64,000 bases of DNA from Manis javanica (taxonomy: Eukaryota > Chordata > Mammalia > Pholidota > Manidae). A program made the translations under genes and the position numbers. Every line of letters starts with the position of its first letter. Positions within the stretch are counted from its first letter, which is position 1. Of this stretch, positions 60,240 through 64,000 are shown in pieces. The DNA lies in the NCBI RefSeq assembly GCF_040802235.1, contig NC_133164.1, positions 113,726,302 through 113,790,301 of the forward strand, written 5' to 3'. The notes below the pieces were generated by a model. The model had not been told where the DNA came from. It saw only the letters and a list, made by a program, of their open reading frames with translations, and did no database searches.

Positions 60240-61874
60240 TGGTGACCTCCAGTGAGTTCTACAGAATGATATAAAGGGCATATAAAAGTGTGGGCAAAGG
60301 GTCTGTTTGTGTTTATACAGAGGATCAAAGCCTAATTTGGCTACCCCGAAAATGAACTAAGATACGATATGAAAAAGAACTTCCAACATCAGCACTCTAG
60401 GGAAGACTCATGCCCGAAGATGACCATCAAAAAACCCCAACAAAGATCCATGCACTGCTACAGGTGTAGATGCACTCATCCCACCAGTTCCTGGACTTGC
60501 CATGGGAATGAAGACGGAGATATCTAAGCTGGCCTGTGCATACAGCAAAACAACAAATTTGACAGGATCTAAACTGTTGGAACTCAACCAAGAATTAGGA
60601 GAAGTGCAAATTGTAGCGCTCCAAAATCTTACAACTACAGATTATTTACTGTTAAAAGAACATATGGGATGTGAACAGTCCCCACGAATGGGTTGTTTTA
60701 ATTTGTCTGATTTCTCTCAGACTGTTCAAGTTCAGTTGGACAATATTCACCGTGTCATAGATAAGTTTTCACAAATGCCTAAGGTGCCTAACTGGTTTTC
60801 TTGGTTTCACTGGAGATGGCTGGTAATTACAGGTATGCTTTGGTTACGTAACTGTACTCCTATTATGTTAATGTGTGTGTGCAATTTAATTAGTAGTTTA
60901 AAACCTATACATGCTGAAGTTACTCTACAAGAAGGTATGTCAAAGAAATAATCAATCTTCCCAGGTTTTCTTCCACCTGCTACTTCTATAGCTTTTCTTC
61001 TTCCTTCCTAATTATAACCCTTAAGTAGAATTCGTGCCTCATATCGAATTTACCGAGTATCATAATTCTTCCAAGTGGTAAAGATACCTCGAGACAAGTG
61101 CTGGGCATAGAAGCCACAGGGCATAAATCTGCAAAGAAGTAAAAAGCTAACCTTTTCAAACAATATGGCTTCTCTCTCACTTACCAACTTTACATCTCCC
61201 TGTATGGCCCCGGAAGATGACTGGTTAGCCAGAGATGGGTAAGATTCCTCAAGGGAGGAACAGCCTAAGACAGGCACAGTCGCAGGGGGGCCATCAGGTG
61301 AGAAATTGGGGATCAACAGAGGTGAGGCTTAGAACCCCACCCCCCCCTGTTTTGAGAGAAATCTTCTGCATCCGTGGATGTTTTGTTGCCCTTGTCTAGC
61401 TTGGATTAACACTTAGTCTACAGGCACACACCTGATCATCTACATTTGCTCTCTCACAACACTAAACTATGTTTTCTATCTTAATCTTGTATCTACCTAC
61501 TACTTCAGCATTTTATTAAAAATAATAATAATAAAGAGAGAAATGAGGTATCCACATATAAATCAAGTATAAAAATCAAATGAATATTCATATTTGAACT
61601 GACTGTTTATAGTTCATAATGCATGATCAAAACCAAAAGTCTCTGTGATGACTGCCCTTGTACTGTTCACCATGTAACTTCTTCATTATGTAAGAATTTG
61701 TTCTCCATGTAAGAACTTGTTCGTTGTGCTTCAGAAGATTGGAGACTGATGAAAATTAGGCTTGGGGTGGATTAATGATTGTGCATTGAGCATTGACCCC
61801 CCTATACAGAATTTTATTGTGGTTAACAACCATTTGATCAATAAATATGAGAGATGCCCTCACACACAAAAAAA
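60240..61874 (+). mobile_element. Endogenous retrovirus-derived element (env 3' part and LTR-like end)
   Basis: A retroviral env-type reading frame is followed by about 0.9 kb of non-coding, LTR-like sequence. That part has a C-rich/purine-rich stretch near 61,260-61,345, three ~20-bp near-repeats 'catgtaagaacttgttcg' around 61,665-61,725 and a poly(A) signal. gag, pol, the upstream env part and a left LTR are absent. The terminal A-run right after the poly(A) site suggests a processed RNA copied by L1 machinery, though that step could have occurred at an earlier locus. The left boundary is uncertain. Confidence 0.6.
60502..60951 (+). pseudogene. ERV env transmembrane-subunit-like fragment (open, 149 codons)
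   Basis: The frame opens at an ATG preceded by unrelated non-coding sequence and runs to TAA at 60,949-60,951. About residues 15-55 are a helical, Leu/Asn-rich stretch with N-glycosylation sites (NLT). Two cysteines follow, separated by seven residues (CEQSPRMGC). Next come a second helical stretch and a Trp-rich membrane-proximal segment (NWFSWFHWRWL) leading to a hydrophobic span. This is the layout of a retroviral transmembrane subunit. The surface subunit, signal peptide, cleavage site and fusion peptide are missing, so it is a remnant and cannot act as an entry protein. The viral genus is not assigned. Open frames of this size can persist by chance or be retained. Confidence 0.6.
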
Positions 61875-62102
61875 GTACACACTTCCAATTGTAAAATAAA
61901 TAAGTAACCGGGATGTAATGTATAGCATAAGGAATATAGTCAAAATACTGTAACAACTTGGTATGGTGATAGCTGGTACCTAGAATTATCATGTATATAA
62001 ATGTTAAATCACTGTGTTGTACACCTGAAACTAATGTAATACTGTGTGTCAACTACCCTTCAATAAAAAAATATATTAAAAAGAAAGAAATCAAAAAAAA
62101 AA
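61875..62102 (+). mobile_element. 3' end of an older L1 (3' UTR and A-tail)
   Basis: 'gtacacacttccaattgtaa', 'gtaatgtatagcataaggaa', 'gttgtacacctgaaactaat' and 'cttcaataaaaaa' follow the 3' UTR of an old L1 group shared by laurasiatherians. It differs completely from the 3' UTR of the L1 at 54-60 kb. Confidence 0.78.
62062..62067 (+). promoter_or_regulatory. Poly(A) signal at the end of the L1 unit
   Basis: AATAAA lies about 35 bases before the terminal A-tract that abuts the right target-site duplication. It is the likely processing signal of the RNA that was inserted. Confidence 0.65.
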
Positions 62103-62118
62103 AAGAAGTCTACCTTCT
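62103..62118. repeat. Right copy of the target-site duplication of the L1 unit
   Basis: AAGAAGTCTACCTTCT follows the A-tract directly and matches 54,209-54,224 without mismatch. Confidence 0.93.
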
Positions 62119-64000
62119 AGTCTTGTTTCCTTCACCCCTTCCCCATATTTAGCAATCTGTATTACTGTTCTTTGTCCTTCCATTGTTTCTTTTTGAAAAG
62201 ATAAGTGCAGAAGACAGTATTATAAGCACTGTTCTGCACCTGGGTTTCTGTTTTTCACCTAACAGTGTATCAGGAGACGTTTCCATCTCAGTGCTTAGAG
62301 AGCTTCTGGCGGCTTCTTACAGCACTGTGCTAGTACTTTATGAAGTGTGTTCATGGATATTTGGGTTGTTCCCAGTGTTTCACTACCACACATAATGCCC
62401 CCATGCCTTGCTCAGATACCATTTGGCTTTTTTTTTTCAGTGTCTCTTTAGGGTAGATTTCTAGAAGTGGGATTATTGAGTCAAAAGGGTAAATGCACAC
62501 ACAATGTCAGAGGGCATTGCAGATTCCCCTCCGAAAGGTCATGTCATCTTGTACTTTTAACAGTCAGGTGTGACAGTGCCTTTCCCTGTGGCCTCATCAC
62601 AGTGCTTGCCATGTTTATGTCTATTTGCCAGTTCGATAGGTGAGAAATAGTATTGCAGGGCACATTTAATTTGCATTTCCTTTGTTACGTGTTTAGTATA
62701 TTTTCATGGGTTGAAGAGCGGTTCCCATTTATTTTTTGTGAATTATCTGTTGTATCTTTTGTCAGTTTTTCTCACACGAATCACTGGTTCCTTTCTTCTC
62801 AATGTTTTGACTCTATACATTGAGGAAACTAGTCCTTTGTGATAAAAGCTGCAAATAGTTTTCAGTCTTTTGACCTTCTTTATCCTGTTTTTTTTTTTTT
62901 TGAAATTAGCTTTATTTTCAAGAGCAGTTTTAGATTTACAGAGAAATCATGGAGAAAGCAGAGTCCCACATGCCCTCTCTCCCTGGCATACAGCTTCCCC
63001 TATTATTGACATCTTGCAGGAGTGTGTTACATTTGTTACAATTATGAGCCACTGTTGACACACTATTATTAGTCACTAAAACCCATCATCTACAATTGGG
63101 TCCATTCTTTGTATCCTACAGTTCTATAGGCTTGGACAAATGCATACTGCCACGTATCCACCATTACACAATCACACAGAAAAGTTTCACTGCCCTAAAG
63201 CTCCCCTGTGCTTCACCCTTTCTCTCTCCTTCACCCCAACCCTTGGCCAACACTATTTGTTTTTTACTGTTTCTATAGTTTTCCCTTTCCCAGAGTGTCG
63301 TATAGATGACACCGTGTATCCTTTGCAGCCTGACTTCCTTCCCTTAGCCATTGTGCATTTAGGATTCCACTTCCTCTTACAATGACTAGATAGTTCATTT
63401 CTTTTAGTGCTGAATAACATTGTTGCATGGAGGCACCACCCTTTATTTGGCCATTCCCCTCCTGAAAGATATCTTGGTTGCATTCACGTTCTGGCAATTA
63501 TGAATAAAGCTGCTTTAAGCACCCATGTACAGGTTTTTGTGTGGACATAAGTCTTCAACTTTGGTAAATACCAAGAAGCGAGGTCTCTGGATCATATGGT
63601 AAGAGTATGTTTAGCTTTGTAAGAAACTGCCAAACCACTTTCCAGATGACTGGGTCTTTTGCATTCTCACTGTAATGATGTGGTGGTGTCAGTGTTCCAG
63701 GTTTTAAACATTCCAATAGGTCTGTAGTGGGAGCTCATTGCCTTAATTTGCAACTCTGCCCAGTTGTATATGATTTTGAGCATCTTTTCATATGTTTGTT
63801 GCCATCTGTATATCTTTGGTGAGGTGTCTGTTCAGATCTTTGGCCCACTTTTTTGTTGGGTTGGTTTTTTGTTGGGTTGGTAGTTTTAAGTGTTTCAGAT
63901 ATTTTGGATATGAGTCCTTTATTAGGTATGTGTTTTGTAAATATTTCCTGCTGGTCTGTGGCTTCTTTCCTCATTCTCTTGACAGCCATTCACAGAGCAG
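62119..64000 (-). mobile_element. Old L1/LINE sequence in reverse, cut by the window end
   Basis: From 62,320 to 62,720 an old LINE-type antisense block is seen ('ggatatttgggttgttccca', 'gatttctagaagtgggatta'). From 62,885 a T-run opens an antisense L1 that continues past 64,000, with 'gcagttttagatttacagag', 'gttgacacactattattagt' and 'gaataaagctgctttaagca', and near the end the antisense of an ORF2 segment ('ctgttcagatctttggccca'). On the minus strand a short ORF2-like frame (63,735-63,989) survives. No intact protein is encoded. Confidence 0.78.
63849..63880. repeat. 16-bp perfect tandem duplication inside the old L1
   Basis: TTTTTTGTTGGGTTGG occurs twice in a row. One copy is expected at this L1 position, so this is a local duplication. 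Confidence 0.95.

Larger units (their letters stand above)
60230..62102 (+). mobile_element. Probable L1 3'-transduced segment (ERV fragment plus older L1 3' end)
   Basis: This 1.87-kb segment lies between the L1 tail and the right target-site duplication. It consists of a retroviral env/LTR-type part ending in AATAAA (61,840-61,845) and an A-run (61,868-61,874). After that comes the 3' UTR of an older L1 (61,875-62,102) with AATAAA at 62,062-62,067 and a terminal A-tract. Because no separate duplication is seen around either inner part, the simplest model is read-through transcription of a source L1 into flanking DNA, then reverse transcription of the whole. Later insertions into the L1 tail are the alternative. 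Confidence 0.6.

Noticed and set aside
1..64000. CRISPR arrays, operons, tRNA or rRNA genes
   Set aside because: This is mammalian nuclear DNA. No tRNA cloverleaf, rRNA or spaced direct-repeat array was noticed.

Overview
The window is nuclear DNA from a placental mammal: AT-rich introns with GT-AG borders, a GC-rich terminal coding exon, and ancient shared repeats (MIR, L2, MER5A, MER20, MaLR, old L1). A younger L1 lineage is present as well. I saw no Alu, B1/B2, BovB, equine ERE or carnivore tRNA-Lys SINE. That argues against primates, rodents, ruminants, horses and carnivores and is compatible with another laurasiatherian. The L1 3' end and the ERV-derived element remind me of pangolin (Manis) sequence, but this is from memory and weak.

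Region 1 (1-34,965) is the 3' part of one plus-strand gene that I recognise as PHLPP1 (PH domain and leucine-rich repeat protein phosphatase 1). Seven coding exons have matching splice phases and encode about 711 residues. They cover the last leucine-rich repeats, the whole PP2C-like phosphatase domain, a Ser/acidic C-terminal extension and a terminal Asp-Thr-Pro-Leu PDZ ligand. The PH domain and first repeats lie upstream of the window. Introns hold old LINE and MIR fragments, one minus-strand L1 3' tail with a clear target-site duplication, and a younger L1 tail lying within old L1 sequence. A poly(A) signal at 34,941 closes the gene.

Region 2 (34,966-54,208) has no protein gene that I can support. 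In human, PHLPP1 is followed by BCL2, so this is probably the PHLPP1-BCL2 intergenic interval. It contains a CpG-island-like segment (about 41,350-41,900) with GC boxes, CCAAT boxes and an NRF1-like site, a second GC-rich segment (about 50,560-51,060), three CTCF-like motifs in divergent arrangement, and old transposons (MER5A, MER20, a MaLR LTR, a Tigger-like element, L2, MIR).

Region 3 (54,209-62,118) is one retrotransposed unit of about 7.9 kb between 16-bp direct repeats. It is a full-length but inactivated L1 (5' UTR, ORF1, ORF2, 3' UTR) followed by about 1.87 kb of non-L1-tail DNA. That extra DNA holds an endogenous-retrovirus env/LTR fragment with an open 149-codon frame, then the 3' end of an older L1. 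The simplest reading is a long L1 3' transduction that carried retroviral sequence.

Region 4 (62,119-64,000) is old L1 sequence on the minus strand, cut by the window edge.
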